DNA of 64,000 nucleotides from an uncultured Sphingomonas sp. (GCF_913777625.1 NZ_CAJYTI010000013.1:1-64000), one strand, 5' to 3'; positions 18,718 to 28,457 are shown, counted from the stretch's first letter. Notes: generated by a model from the sequence alone, not told the origin. Numbers and translations: made by a program.

Positions 18718-19893
18718 ATGCACATTCATGGTCTGATCGAAGACAGCGTCACCCTCGCCGATCTCTGCAAACGCCTCGCGCAGTCCGACTTCATCACGGT
18801 CGACACCGAGTTCATGCGCGAAAACAGCTACTGGCCCGAGCTCTGCCTCATCCAGGTGGCCAACGACAAGGAGGCCGCGGCGATCGACCCCAAGGCCCCG
18901 GACCTCGACATGGGCCCCCTGCTCGATCTGCTGGTCGACAATGAGGACGTGCTCAAGGTCTTCCACGCCGGCGGCCAGGACATCGAGATCGTCTACAACC
19001 TCACGGGCAAGACGCCGCACCCGATGTTCGATACCCAGGTCGCCGCGATGGCGCTCGGCCAGGGCGAGCAGATCGGCTATTCCAACCTCGTCGACACCTA
19101 TCTCGGCATCGTCGTCGACAAGGGCGCCCGCTTCACCGACTGGGCACGCCGCCCGCTCGACAAGCGCCAGATCGACTATGCCATCGCGGACGTGACCCAC
19201 CTCTCCAAGATCTTCCCCAAGATGCTGGAAAAGCTGCGCAAGTCCGGCCGCGGCGTGTGGCTCGACCAGGAGATGGAGCGGATCTCGGACCCCGAGAATT
19301 ATCGCAACGATCCCGACCAGGTGTGGCAGCGCGTCCGCATCAACAGCCGCAAGCCCGAGGTGCTCGGCCGCCTCAAGGCGCTGGCCCGCTGGCGCGAGCT
19401 GGAAGCGCAGGGCAAGGATCTGCCGCGCGGCCGTATCGTCAAGGACGAGACGCTGGCCGACATTGCCGCCAACCCACCGCGCAAGCAGGCCGATCTCGCC
19501 AAGGTACGCGGGCTCTCCGCCGCCTGGGCGGGCAACGACATCGGCGGGCGGATGATGGCCGCGATCGCCGACTCGAAGCCGATGCCGGCCGACGAGATGC
19601 CCGGCCGAGAGGAGCGCAAGCCTTCGCTCGGCAAGGACGGCGCGCTCGTCGCCGACCTGCTCAAGCTGCTGCTCAAGATCCGCGCCAAGGAGGTGAACGT
19701 CGCCCCGCGCCTGCTCGCCCGCTCCGAAGATCTCGAGGCGCTCGCCGCCGGGGTCCGCAAGGACCTGCCGATCCTCGAAGGCTGGCGCTACGAACAGTTC
19801 GGCCGCGACGCGCTGGCGCTGGTCGAGGGGCAACTCGGCTTTGCGGTACGCAACGGCAAGCTCAAGATGACCCGCACGGAAGAACCCGCATGA
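18718..19893 (+). CDS. rnd: Ribonuclease D
   Basis: RNase D is a 3'-5' exoribonuclease that trims tRNA precursors and other small RNAs. The 391-residue protein has the DEDDy exonuclease residues D29 and E31 ([10 protein letters not shown]), D88 (HAGGQDIE) and Y154/D158 ([10 protein letters not shown]), followed by an HRDC domain (about 210-290) and a C-terminal helical region. The ATG of [10 protein letters not shown] matches the family start. The gene is divergent from aspS, and its stop overlaps the start of a small lipoprotein gene by 4 bp (ATGA). Confidence 0.95.
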   Translation: MHIHGLIEDSVTLADLCKRLAQSDFITVDTEFMRENSYWPELCLIQVANDKEAAAIDPKAPDLDMGPLLDLLVDNEDVLKVFHAGGQDIEIVYNLTGKTPHPMFDTQVAAMALGQGEQIGYSNLVDTYLGIVVDKGARFTDWARRPLDKRQIDYAIADVTHLSKIFPKMLEKLRKSGRGVWLDQEMERISDPENYRNDPDQVWQRVRINSRKPEVLGRLKALARWRELEAQGKDLPRGRIVKDETLADIAANPPRKQADLAKVRGLSAAWAGNDIGGRMMAAIADSKPMPADEMPGREERKPSLGKDGALVADLLKLLLKIRAKEVNVAPRLLARSEDLEALAAGVRKDLPILEGWRYEQFGRDALALVEGQLGFAVRNGKLKMTRTEEPA

Positions 19894-20180
19894 TCGCCCG
19901 CATCGCGCTCTTCGCCCTGGTAGCCGGTACCGCAGGCTGTGCCCCGCAGAAGAAGCCCGCGCCGATCCCGGCGGTGGTGGAGTGCGATGCGACTCGCGTG
20001 CTGTACCTCAAGGGCAAGCAGCGCACCGCGGTCGACGAAAGCGAGGCGCTGCGCCATGCCGGCGCCAAGCGCCTGCGCTGGATCGAGCCGGGCTCGGCGG
20101 TGACGATGGACTTCCGCGTCGACCGCCTGAACCTGCACGTCGACAAGACCGGCATCATCACCGACGCGCGCTGCGGCTGA
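19890..20180 (+). CDS. I78-family peptidase-inhibitor-like lipoprotein
   Basis: The 96-residue product starts with a lipoprotein-type signal ([17 protein letters not shown]), giving a mature N-terminus at C17, though the lipobox is not perfect. Its C-terminal half (WIEPGSAVTMDFRVDRLN ... TGIITDARCG) resembles the I78 family of serine protease inhibitors (potato inhibitor I-like fold), where a W-PG, TMD-RxDRL and terminal CG pattern is characteristic. It is translationally coupled to rnd and ends 4 bp before the convergent beta-lactamase-like gene. The inhibitor assignment is by eye and its target protease is unknown. Confidence 0.75.
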   Translation: MIARIALFALVAGTAGCAPQKKPAPIPAVVECDATRVLYLKGKQRTAVDESEALRHAGAKRLRWIEPGSAVTMDFRVDRLNLHVDKTGIITDARCG

Positions 20181-20184
20181 ACCG

Positions 20185-21363
20185 TTACTGCGCGGCGGCG
20201 TCGATCAGCCGGTCGACGAATATTTCCCGGGCGTGCTGCAACGCCCGGTCGGTCGCCTTGGGCCAGGCGCTCGACATCACCACCACGGTGCGGGTCTTCG
20301 GATCGATGCGGATCATCTGGCCGAAAATACCCACCGCGCCGAACCGCCCCTGCGGATAGGTCCACCACTGATAGCCATAGCCGTACCCGGGCTCGCCGAT
20401 ATCGGCATGCGGCCGGGTCGCATCGGCGAACCAGCCCGCCGGCACCACGCCCTTGCCGCCGGACAGCGCGAACATCCCCATCCGCGCATAATCGCGAAGC
20501 GAGACGGACAGGCAGCAGCCGCTCACCTCATGGCCGGACGGACCGACCATCCAGAAGGCGTCGCTCTCCATGCCCCAGGGCTTCCAGACCTTGTCGCTGA
20601 GATAGGTGGCGAGCGGCTTGCCGGTGGCGCGCTGGACGAGCACGCCGATCAGGTTGGTCTCGCCGGTCTTGTACACCCATTTGCTGCCCGGGGCGGTCTC
20701 GCGCGGCAGGTTCTTCATGTAATAGACGGTGGGGTCCTGCCCCGCCGGCACCGCCTCCAGGAACATCCGGGCGACGTCGGACTTCACGTCGGTATAGTCC
20801 TCGTTCCAGCGCACGCCCGAGGTCATGGTCAGCAGCTGGGTGATCGTCACCCCGTCATAGCCGCTGCCGGCAAGATCCGGGATATATTGGGTCACCGGCT
20901 CGTCGACCGACTGGATATAGCCGTCGCGGATCGCGGCGCCGACCAGCGTCGAGGTGAAGGACTTGGCGACCGAGAAGCTGGTCCAGCGCCCCTCGCGCGA
21001 ATAGCCGCGCGCATAGCGCTCCAGCCGGATCTTGCCGTCCTGCACGACGAGCAGCCCGGCGACGTTGTTCGCCGCGATATAGGCGTCGATCTCGGCAGCC
21101 GGGACCGGCAACGGCTTGCCCTCCGGCAGCGGACGCACCTTCGCGCCGGCCTTGACGATATGGCCGGGGAACAGCTTCTCCATGTGCGGGAAATTGGCGT
21201 CGCGCTGGGCCTGGCTCCAGAACAGCACCTGCGCGCCGATCTTGCGCAGCCCGTCGACGCTCTTGGGATCGATCGGCACGTCGGGCGAGACCACCGCCTG
21301 CCCGAACGCCGGTGTCGCGGCCAGCAGCGCCAGCGCCGCGAACCATCCCTTGGGCATCCTCAT
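20185..21363 (-). CDS. Serine beta-lactamase-like hydrolase
   Basis: This is an exported serine hydrolase of the class C beta-lactamase/penicillin-binding-protein family. The 392-residue protein has a signal peptide (WFAALALLAATPAFGQA), the SxxK motif S131-V-A-K134 and a YKTGETN segment in place of the YxN motif. The C-terminal KTG-like box is not obvious. Such proteins may be esterases, peptidases or carboxypeptidases rather than antibiotic-hydrolysing enzymes. The start codon overlaps the cfa stop by 4 bp, so it is coupled to the lipid-modifying enzyme upstream, which suggests a joint envelope role. Confidence 0.85.
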   Translation of the reverse strand: MRMPKGWFAALALLAATPAFGQAVVSPDVPIDPKSVDGLRKIGAQVLFWSQAQRDANFPHMEKLFPGHIVKAGAKVRPLPEGKPLPVPAAEIDAYIAANNVAGLLVVQDGKIRLERYARGYSREGRWTSFSVAKSFTSTLVGAAIRDGYIQSVDEPVTQYIPDLAGSGYDGVTITQLLTMTSGVRWNEDYTDVKSDVARMFLEAVPAGQDPTVYYMKNLPRETAPGSKWVYKTGETNLIGVLVQRATGKPLATYLSDKVWKPWGMESDAFWMVGPSGHEVSGCCLSVSLRDYARMGMFALSGGKGVVPAGWFADATRPHADIGEPGYGYGYQWWTYPQGRFGAVGIFGQMIRIDPKTRTVVVMSSAWPKATDRALQHAREIFVDRLIDAAAQ

Positions 21364-22595
21364 CCCCCCTTCTTGACCAGGCTCACCTGGATCACGTCGA
21401 TCCCGCCGCCCCGGAAGCCCCCTTCGCAATACATCAGATAATAGCGCCACAGCCGGACGAAGCGATCGTCGAACGACGCCGGAAGCAGGCCGGCCGCGGC
21501 CGCCGCATCGAAGCTTTCCCGCCAGAGGCGCAGCGTCTCGGCATAATCGAGGCCGAAGGCATGGCGGTCCCGCCATTCCAGCCCCTCGGCCTCGGCCAGC
21601 GCGCGGAACTCGCTCTCCTTGAGAAGCATGCCGCCGGGGAAGACATAGGTCTGGATGAAATCGACGTTGCGGGCATAGCCCTCGAACATCGCGTCGTCGA
21701 AGGTGATCACCTGCAGCGCCGCCCGCCCGCCCGGCTTGAGCGCCCGCGCGATCGCCGACACATAGGCCGGCCAATATTCGCGCCCCACCGCCTCGGCCAT
21801 CTCGATGCTGGCAACCGCGTCATACTGGCCGGTCACATCGCGATAATCGGTGAGGCTGAAGCGCGCGCCCTCCATGCCCCTGGTCCGCGCCTCGGCCCAG
21901 GCCTTCTGCTCGGTCGAAAGGGTGATGCCGTGGAGCTTGCGGCCTCCGCGCAGCGCCAGCTCGGCGAACGAGCCCCAGCCGCAGCCGATTTCGAGGATCG
22001 TGTCGCCCGGTCGGGTGGCCGTGCGGTCGAGGATGGCCTGCAGCTTCGTGTCCTGCGCCGCTGCGAGCGTCTCGTCCACATCGCGGAAGATCGCGCTGGA
22101 ATAGCTCATGCCCGGGTCGAGCCAACGCGCGTAGAAGTCGTTGCCTAGGTCATAGTGGAAGGCGATGTTCTTGCGCGATCCACCGCGATGGTTGCGCCGC
22201 ATCCAGTGCATCAGCCGCCGCGGCAGCAGCGACAGTCCGCGTGAGCGCGCCTGCGCCGCCAGCCCCGCCCGATTGCGGCTGAACAGCGCGAACAGCTGCA
22301 CCGGATCAGGGCTCGACCATTCGCCCTTCTCCCAGGCCTCGTACCATCCCGTCGAGCCGCCGGTCGCCAGCCGGGCCAGGGCGCGCCAGCTGTGCAGCGT
22401 GACGGCAGCGGCCGGCCCTGCCTGGCTACCGCCGAGCAACCGCACCTGCCCGTCCGGCGTGAACACCTCCAGGCTGCCCTCGGTGATCCCGCGGTCGAGC
22501 CGATCGAGCTGGCGATGGAAGAAGGGGCCGAAAAGAGCCCATCGCCAAGAGCCGCGCGGAGCGACTCGTGCGGTATCCTTTACCGGCGCATTCAT
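21360..22595 (-). CDS. cfa: Cyclopropane-fatty-acyl-phospholipid synthase
   Basis: Cfa uses S-adenosylmethionine to add a methylene bridge across double bonds of membrane phospholipid acyl chains, which protects membranes under stress. The 411-residue protein has the family sequences NIAFHYDLGNDFYARWLD and MSYSSAIF, the SAM-binding ILEIGCGWGSFA (about 200-211) and the C-terminal FIQTYVFPGG and RLWRYYLMYCEGGF. The start at MNAPVKD was chosen; ATG 12 bases upstream is also possible. It lies 40 bp downstream of the photolyase gene. Cfa and photolyase recur together in light and singlet-oxygen stress regulons of other bacteria. Confidence 0.93.
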   Translation of the reverse strand: MNAPVKDTARVAPRGSWRWALFGPFFHRQLDRLDRGITEGSLEVFTPDGQVRLLGGSQAGPAAAVTLHSWRALARLATGGSTGWYEAWEKGEWSSPDPVQLFALFSRNRAGLAAQARSRGLSLLPRRLMHWMRRNHRGGSRKNIAFHYDLGNDFYARWLDPGMSYSSAIFRDVDETLAAAQDTKLQAILDRTATRPGDTILEIGCGWGSFAELALRGGRKLHGITLSTEQKAWAEARTRGMEGARFSLTDYRDVTGQYDAVASIEMAEAVGREYWPAYVSAIARALKPGGRAALQVITFDDAMFEGYARNVDFIQTYVFPGGMLLKESEFRALAEAEGLEWRDRHAFGLDYAETLRLWRESFDAAAAAGLLPASFDDRFVRLWRYYLMYCEGGFRGGGIDVIQVSLVKKGG

Positions 22596-22635
22596 GCCCC
22601 GCTTCATGCACGCCTGACCGCGCCGGGCAAGCCCC

Positions 22636-24009
22636 TCAGCGCACGGCGCGACCCGCGGCAAGCGCGCGTTCGCGTGCATCGCGGTGGTTAATCCGCTTGG
22701 CCGGATAGTCGCGCGGGCGGCACCCGGCTTCCTGCGGGTCGTGGATCGCGGCGTCGGGGAGCTTGGCGAGTTCGGGCACCCATTGCCGGATATAGCCGGC
22801 CGCATCGAACTTCTCGGACTGGGAGAGCGGCGCCATCACCCGGCTCCACTGGCTGGAGTCGACGCCCGAGCCCGAGACCCATTGCCAGTTCACCGCGTTG
22901 TTGCCGTAATCGGCATCGACCAGCGTGTCCCAGAACCAGCGCTCGCCCTCGCGCCAGTCGATCAGCAGATGCTTGATCAGGAAGCTGGCGGCGATCATCC
23001 GCACGCGGTTGTGCATCCAGCCGGTCGCCCAGAGCTGGCGCATGCCCGCATCGACGATCGGATAGCCGGTCTGCCCCCGCTGCCAGGCGCGGAGGTCCGC
23101 CTTGGCCTCCTTGCCGCTGCGCCACTCCATCGCATCGAAGGCAGGACGGCCGTTCTTCGCGGCATAGTCGGGAAACTGGCAGATCAGGTTCTGCGCAAAG
23201 TCGCGCCAGCCGAGTTCGCGGAGACATTCTTCCACCTGGCCGCCCGCATCCTCCAGCGCATGCCAGACCTGCGCGGGCGAGACCTCGCCGAAATGGAGAT
23301 GGGGCGAGAGGCGCGAACTGCCTTCGATCGAGGGCAGGTTGCGGGTGTCGTCATAGCGCGCGGCATGGTCCCTGAACCGCCGCAGTCGCCGGTGTGCACC
23401 CGCCTCGCCCGGCGCCCATTCCTCGCGGAAACCGCCTGCCCAATCGGGCGCGGTGGGCAGCAATGCCCAATCCTCCAGCCGATCGCTCTCGGGCCATTTC
23501 GAAGGTCCGGCGATCTTGGCGGGCGCGCGTACCGGCGCCGCCGGTGGGAGACGCTCGCGAAGTGCCCGCCAGAAGGGGGTGAAGATCTTGTAGGGCGTGC
23601 CCGCCCCGCTCGTCACCGCGCCGGGCGGCAGCAGATAGTTGCCGTCATGGCAGCAGAGCGTCAGCCGCTTCGCGACCGCCCGCTCCGCGTTGCGCCACCA
23701 GGGCTCGTAGTGCCGGATGCAATGAACGGTATCGGCACCCGTCTCCTCGGCCAGCCGCGCGAGTTCCTCGTCGCTTCTGCCCCGGCGCAGGATCAGTCGC
23801 GATCCCTTCTCGCGCAGGGCGACGTCGAGCGCCGCGAGGCTGTGGTGCAACCACCAGCGCGACGCGCCGCCCATCGCGCGATGCTTCGCCGTCTCGTCGT
23901 CGAGCACATAGACGGGGATCACCGTCCCTGCCTGCACGGCCGCCGCGAGGGCAGGCTGATCGGCAAGGCGGAGATCGCGGCGGAACCAGAGCAGGACGGG
24001 AGCGGTCAT
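22636..24009 (-). CDS. phrB: Deoxyribodipyrimidine photolyase (CPD class I)
   Basis: This enzyme repairs UV-induced cyclobutane pyrimidine dimers using light, a catalytic FADH- and an antenna pigment. The 457-residue protein begins with the Rossmann antenna domain (VLLWFRRDLRLADQPAL). The FAD-binding helical domain includes LGWRDFAQNLI, ATGWMHNRVRMI, FLIKHLLIDWREGE and the highly conserved GNNAVNWQWVSGSG. The start MTAPVLLWF matches the family. It is divergent from the diacylglycerol kinase-like gene and upstream of cfa on the same strand. A second, FeS-type photolyase is encoded at 44.6 kb. Confidence 0.96.
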   Translation of the reverse strand: MTAPVLLWFRRDLRLADQPALAAAVQAGTVIPVYVLDDETAKHRAMGGASRWWLHHSLAALDVALREKGSRLILRRGRSDEELARLAEETGADTVHCIRHYEPWWRNAERAVAKRLTLCCHDGNYLLPPGAVTSGAGTPYKIFTPFWRALRERLPPAAPVRAPAKIAGPSKWPESDRLEDWALLPTAPDWAGGFREEWAPGEAGAHRRLRRFRDHAARYDDTRNLPSIEGSSRLSPHLHFGEVSPAQVWHALEDAGGQVEECLRELGWRDFAQNLICQFPDYAAKNGRPAFDAMEWRSGKEAKADLRAWQRGQTGYPIVDAGMRQLWATGWMHNRVRMIAASFLIKHLLIDWREGERWFWDTLVDADYGNNAVNWQWVSGSGVDSSQWSRVMAPLSQSEKFDAAGYIRQWVPELAKLPDAAIHDPQEAGCRPRDYPAKRINHRDARERALAAGRAVR

Positions 24010-24116
24010 GGGCGCACCAACGCGCAACCATCCGAGAAGGCGACCTGTCCAGAGGAACAGGGGACCCGATCGGGTGCCCCAGGCGTTACGGACCCGTCAT
24101 CAATCGAGGATCCTGC

Positions 24117-25001
24117 ATGCATTTCCAATCGGCGGCGATGATCGTCAACACCAAGTCCCGTCATGGCCAGGACTGGTTCGATCGCGCCTGCGCCCGCTTC
24201 CACGACCAGGACATGGCCGTGGACGCCCATGCCGTCGAGGATCCAGACCAGCTGGAAGCAACATTGGCCAAGGCGCTGGCGAAAAAGCCGGAACTGGTGA
24301 TCCTGGGCGGCGGCGACGGCACGATCAGCGGGCTGGTCGACAAGCTGGTCGGCAGGGGCGTGACGCTGGGCGTGCTACCGCTCGGCACCGCCAACAGCTT
24401 CGCCCGCTCGCTCGGTATCCCGCTCGACGTCGACGGCGCGGTGGATGCGATCCTGCAAGGCGCGCCGAAGCGGATCGACCTCGGCATGATCGACGACGAT
24501 TATTATGCCAGCACCGCGGCGATCGGCCTCTCGCCCCAGATCGCCGAGACCGTGCCGCACAACGCCAAGCGCTGGTTCGGACGGATGGGCTATCTCGGCT
24601 GGGCGGCGCTGCAGTTCCTGAAGTTCAAGCCGTTCACGGTGATCGTCGGCGAAGGCGCAGATGCCCGGCGTCTGCGCGCGGTGGAGGTGCGGATCTCGAA
24701 CGGCCCCTTCCATGGCGGAACCGAGCTGGTCGATGAAGCCGGGGTGACCTCGGGCGAGATCATCGTCCAGGTGGTGAAGGGCCATGTGAAGTCGCGGCTG
24801 GTGCGCAACTGGGCCGCCTCGGTCCTGCGGCTGGACGCGCGCAAGGAAGACACCGTCGCATTCCGCGGCAAGGCGCTGCGGGTAGCGACCGAGCCCCCGC
24901 TGCCGATCTCGATCGACGGCGAGGTGCTGGCAACGACGCCGGTCACGGCGAGGGTGGCACCGGCGGTGATCGACGTCATGGTGCCGCGGGAAACGGTGTA
25001 G
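24117..25001 (+). CDS. Diacylglycerol kinase-family lipid kinase
   Basis: The 294-residue protein belongs to the DAGK catalytic domain (YegS/BmrU) family, which phosphorylates lipids such as diacylglycerol or sphingoid bases. It has the nucleotide-binding motif LGGGDGTISG (about 63-72), the LPLGTANSFARSLG segment following it, and the C-terminal beta-sandwich ending in PISIDGEVL. Given the sphingolipid-rich membranes of sphingomonads a sphingoid-type substrate is conceivable, but nothing in the sequence proves it. It is divergent from the photolyase gene and converges on valS, with an inverted-repeat element in between. Confidence 0.85.
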   Translation: MHFQSAAMIVNTKSRHGQDWFDRACARFHDQDMAVDAHAVEDPDQLEATLAKALAKKPELVILGGGDGTISGLVDKLVGRGVTLGVLPLGTANSFARSLGIPLDVDGAVDAILQGAPKRIDLGMIDDDYYASTAAIGLSPQIAETVPHNAKRWFGRMGYLGWAALQFLKFKPFTVIVGEGADARRLRAVEVRISNGPFHGGTELVDEAGVTSGEIIVQVVKGHVKSRLVRNWAASVLRLDARKEDTVAFRGKALRVATEPPLPISIDGEVLATTPVTARVAPAVIDVMVPRETV

Positions 25002-25012
25002 CTTGGTACAGC

Positions 25013-25147
25013 CACCCTCACCCTTCCCACCGCCTACGGCGGCGGGCCCCTTCCCTCTCCCTTGGAAGGGAGAGGGCGTAGCGCGGTGATCCCTCTCCCT
25101 TCCAAGGGAGAGGGAGGGAGCCGCGAAGCGGCGGAAGGGTGAGGGTG
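25013..25147. repeat. 135-bp nested inverted-repeat element
   Basis: Outer 15-bp arms CACCCTCACCCTTCC (25013-25027) and its exact complement (25133-25147) enclose two near-identical palindromes. Each pairs CCCTCTCCCTT with AAGGGAGAGGG around 2 bases (25053-25076 and 25091-25114). The element fills the gap between the convergent diacylglycerol kinase-like and valS genes and could act as a bidirectional terminator. Its shape resembles dispersed REP or MITE-like repeats; genome copy number cannot be judged from this window. Confidence 0.85.
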
Positions 25148-25155
25148 CGTGTCCT

Positions 25156-27984
25156 CTACCCCAACCGCGCCAGCGCCGCCGACAGCCGCTCAGCTTCGGC
25201 CGCCTTCTCGGCATGGTCCGCGCGGGCCTTCTCGACCGCCTCGGGCTTGGCCCGCTCGACGAAGCTCGGATTGCCGAGCCGGCCGGCAAGGCCGTCGCGC
25301 TCCTTCTCGGCCGCCGCGATCGCCTTGGTCAGGCGGGCGCGCTCGGCCTCGAGGTCGATGATGCCTTCGAGCGGTACCACGAAGGTCGCTTCATCGACCA
25401 CGATCTGAATAGCGCCGCCTGCAGGCGGTGTTTGATCAAACACATCTTGCAGGCGAGCCAGCTTACGAAGCGCCGTGTAGAAGCTGTTGATCCGCCGTTG
25501 AGTTTCAGCATCACCACCCCGAACATATGCGGTGAGCATTACGCCAGGCCCAATACCCAGCTCGTTCTTAGCGGCACGCACCTTACTCGTGACATCGATC
25601 AGCCAATCGATATCCGCAGCTGCTTCTGGATAGATATTTGATGCATCTGTACGCGGCCAATCCGCGACGATCAGATTGCGGCTACGGGGCCCCATCGCAC
25701 CCCAAAGCTCTTCCGTGATGAAAGGCATGAAGGGATGTAGCATAACGAGGATCTGATCGAGCGCCCATGCTGCAACAGCCCGCGTTTCTTCTCCCATCCA
25801 CGGGTAAACCTGGGCATCCTCGTTGAGCACCGGCTTGATCAGCTCGAGATACCAGTCGCAGAAGCGGCTCCAGACGAACTGGTAGATCGCGTTCGCCGCC
25901 TCGTCGAAGCGCAGGTCGGCCAGCGCCAGGTCCAGCGCCTGCACCGTCGCGATGGTTTCCGCAATGATCCAGCGGTTTACCGCGAGTTCCGCAGTCGGCG
26001 CCTCAAGATGCTTGCTGGCGGCAATGCCGTTCGCCTGGCAGAAGCGCGCGGCGTTCCACAGCTTGGTCGCGAAGTTGCGATAGCCCTCGAGCCGCTTCTC
26101 ATCCATTTTGATGTCGCGGCCCTGGCTCTCCATCGCCGCCATGAAGAAGCGCAGCGCGTCGGCGCCGTACTTGTCGATCATCCCCAGCGGATCGACCGTG
26201 TTGCCCTTGGACTTGGACATCTTCTGGCCGTCCGCTGCACGAACGAGACCGTGTAGATACAAGGTCTTAAACGGCACCTCTTTCATGAAGTGCAAGCCCT
26301 GCATCATCATCCGCGCATCCCAGAAGAACAGGATGTCGAAGCCGGAAATGAGCACATCGTTCGAATAGCGCCCGCCGAGCGTCGGGTCGCTGTTCTCCGG
26401 CCAGCCCAGCGTCGCAAACGGCCACAGTGCCGAGGAGAACCAGGTGTCGAGCACATCAGTTTCCCGCCAATACGGGATCTGGAGATAGCCGTCCTTTTCC
26501 AATTTCGCGGCCGCGATCCCGCTGAACGTTGGCTCTACCTCGTATAGATTCGATTGGTCGACGCCGTAATATTCTTCCATCTGAGCAAGCGCTTCTTCAC
26601 GCGTCTCAGCGACGAAAACCTTGTACTCAGCCTTTTTCCCGAGCTGTAAGCTGATCTCAGTGTCACTCTTAGCGATCGGACCGAACCACGCCGGGATCCG
26701 GTGGCCCCACCAGAGCTGGCGGCTGACGCACCAGGGCTGGATGTTCTCCATCCAGTTGAAATAGGTCTTTTCCCAGCTCTTCGGCACGATCCTGGTCGCG
26801 CCCGAACGCACCGCCTCGATCGCCGGCTTGGCGAGGGTGGCGGCGTCGACATACCATTGGTCGGTCAGCCAGGGCTCGATCACCTGGCCCGAACGGTCGC
26901 CATAGGGCGTCTGGATCGTGCGCGGCTCGGCGTCGTGCTCGGCGCCTTCCTTGTCGACGAACGGCACGAGGAAGCCCTCGTCCTTCAGCCGTGCGACGAT
27001 CGCCTTGCGCGCCTCGAAGCGGTCGAGCCCGATCAGCTCGGCCGGCACCAGCCCGTCCTGCGTTTGGCAGATCGCCGCCTTGGCATCGAGCATGTTGAGC
27101 ATCTCGCCGGCCTTGATCCCGGCGCGAACACCCACCTCGAAGTCGTTGAAATCATGCCCCGGCGTGATCTTCACCGCGCCCGAACCGAGTTCCGGATCGG
27201 CATGCTCGTCGCCGACGATCGGGATCAGGCGGCCGGTGATGGGCAGGCGCACCTGCTTGCCGATCAGCGCCTTGTAGCGCTCGTCTTCCGGATGCACCGC
27301 GACCGCCATGTCGGCCAGCATCGTCTCGGGCCGCGTCGTCGCGACCTGGATGAAGCCCGAGCCGTCCGCCAACGGATAGCGCAGGTGCCAGAAATTGCCG
27401 CGGACTTCCTTGGTCTCGACCTCGAGGTCCGAGATCGCGGTGCCGAGGCCCGGATCCCAGTTCACCAGCCTTTTGTCGCGATACAGCAGCCCCTGGCGGT
27501 AGAGCTCGACGAACACCTTGAGGACGGCCTTGGAAAAGCCCTCGTCCATGGTGAAGCGCTCATTGGCCCAGTCCATCGAGCAGCCGAGCCGGCGCAACTG
27601 GCGGGTGATCTGCCCGCCACTCTCCGCCTTCCATTCCCAGACCTTGTCGACGAACGCCTCGCGGGTGAAGTCGGTGCGCTTCTGCCCGGCGGCGTTGAGC
27701 TGGCGCTCGACCACCATCTGCGTCGCGATGCCGGCGTGATCGGTGCCGACCACCCAGCGCGCGTCCTTGCCCTTCAGCCGCGCATGGCGGACGAGGATGT
27801 CCTGCAGCGTGTTGTCGAGCGCGTGGCCGATGTGCAGGCTGCCCGTCACGTTGGGCGGCGGGTTGACGATCGTCCAGGGCTCGGCGCCCTGGCGCTCGGG
27901 GCGGAACAGGCCTTCGTCTTCCCAATGGGCGTACCAGCGGGATTCGATGTCGGCGGGGTCGAAGGTCTTGGGGAGTTCGGTCAT
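25156..27984 (-). CDS. valS: Valyl-tRNA synthetase
   Basis: ValS charges tRNA-Val and edits mischarged threonine. The 942-residue class I synthetase has the HIGH signature (HIGH at 51-54, after PPPNVTGSL), the CP1 editing domain, the KMSKS loop (588-592), an anticodon-binding helical domain and a C-terminal coiled coil ([18 protein letters not shown] onward). Length is normal. Two internal stretches, about 25407-25815 and 26230-26680, are visibly poorer in G+C and use codons rare elsewhere in the gene, while the protein stays intact; this suggests allelic recombination. The gene lies 80 bp downstream of a response regulator gene. Confidence 0.97.
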   Translation of the reverse strand: MTELPKTFDPADIESRWYAHWEDEGLFRPERQGAEPWTIVNPPPNVTGSLHIGHALDNTLQDILVRHARLKGKDARWVVGTDHAGIATQMVVERQLNAAGQKRTDFTREAFVDKVWEWKAESGGQITRQLRRLGCSMDWANERFTMDEGFSKAVLKVFVELYRQGLLYRDKRLVNWDPGLGTAISDLEVETKEVRGNFWHLRYPLADGSGFIQVATTRPETMLADMAVAVHPEDERYKALIGKQVRLPITGRLIPIVGDEHADPELGSGAVKITPGHDFNDFEVGVRAGIKAGEMLNMLDAKAAICQTQDGLVPAELIGLDRFEARKAIVARLKDEGFLVPFVDKEGAEHDAEPRTIQTPYGDRSGQVIEPWLTDQWYVDAATLAKPAIEAVRSGATRIVPKSWEKTYFNWMENIQPWCVSRQLWWGHRIPAWFGPIAKSDTEISLQLGKKAEYKVFVAETREEALAQMEEYYGVDQSNLYEVEPTFSGIAAAKLEKDGYLQIPYWRETDVLDTWFSSALWPFATLGWPENSDPTLGGRYSNDVLISGFDILFFWDARMMMQGLHFMKEVPFKTLYLHGLVRAADGQKMSKSKGNTVDPLGMIDKYGADALRFFMAAMESQGRDIKMDEKRLEGYRNFATKLWNAARFCQANGIAASKHLEAPTAELAVNRWIIAETIATVQALDLALADLRFDEAANAIYQFVWSRFCDWYLELIKPVLNEDAQVYPWMGEETRAVAAWALDQILVMLHPFMPFITEELWGAMGPRSRNLIVADWPRTDASNIYPEAAADIDWLIDVTSKVRAAKNELGIGPGVMLTAYVRGGDAETQRRINSFYTALRKLARLQDVFDQTPPAGGAIQIVVDEATFVVPLEGIIDLEAERARLTKAIAAAEKERDGLAGRLGNPSFVERAKPEAVEKARADHAEKAAEAERLSAALARLG

Positions 27985-28051
27985 GATGAGAGGGGCTTTA
28001 GCGTCGCCCCTGCCCCGCGCACAACCCTTGCCAAAGCCGGCGTAGCGAAGA

Positions 28052-28075
28052 CCCTCAGCTGAGCTCAGCTGAGGG
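28052..28075. repeat. Perfect 24-bp palindrome at the end of the receiver gene
   Basis: Two exact inverted half-sites, CCCTCAGCTGAG and CTCAGCTGAGGG, meet without a spacer. The stop codon of the receiver gene (28065-28067) lies inside. No T-run follows in the direction of transcription, so it is a weak terminator candidate; a protein-binding site or mRNA 3' stabiliser is equally possible. Confidence 0.8.
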
Positions 28076-28418
28076 TGCTGAGCACCTTGTCGACACGGTC
28101 GAGCGTGAACGGCTTGGAGAGCACCGGACGATCGCGGTGGCTCGGCGCGATGCTGTCGTCCGCGCCGCCGGTCGCGAGCACGAAGGGAATGCCGAGTTCG
28201 GCCAGCTTGTCCGCCACCGGCCAGCTCTGCTCGCCGCCGCGCAGGTTCACGTCGAGAATGGCGGCGTCGATCCCGCCCGCGCCGATCCGCTCCAGCGCCT
28301 CGGCAACGGTGTCGGCGGTACCGGCTGGCACGCGATCGAGCGCATCCAGAAAATCCTCGAGCATCATGGCGATGAGCGGCTCGTCTTCGACGATCAGAAT
28401 GTTACGCGGACCCTGCAT
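28065..28418 (-). CDS. Single-domain response regulator
   Basis: A 117-residue stand-alone receiver with no output domain. It has the acidic pocket (VEDEP, residues 10-14), phospho-acceptor D56 in [11 protein letters not shown]83 in VLATGG and the conserved lysine K102 in VLSKPF. The PFVLATGG...RPVLSKPF region resembles the FATGUY-type single-domain regulators that serve the general stress response of sphingomonads, though the match is partial. It lies 39 bp downstream of cckA on the same strand, so it may receive phosphate from CckA or another kinase and act by protein contact. Partner and output are inference. Confidence 0.9.
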   Translation of the reverse strand: MQGPRNILIVEDEPLIAMMLEDFLDALDRVPAGTADTVAEALERIGAGGIDAAILDVNLRGGEQSWPVADKLAELGIPFVLATGGADDSIAPSHRDRPVLSKPFTLDRVDKVLSTLS

Positions 28419-28457
28419 ATTGCCCCCTTTGCAGGAAAAGTACGATTTCCCAAAGCT

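Noticed and set aside
20185..21363. An antibiotic-resistance beta-lactamase
   Set aside because: SxxK is present but the YxN and KTG motifs are not canonical, and coupling to cfa suggests an envelope hydrolase.
25013..25147. The repeat element as a CRISPR or insertion sequence
   Set aside because: There are only two inner copies in inverted layout, no spacers and no transposase frame.
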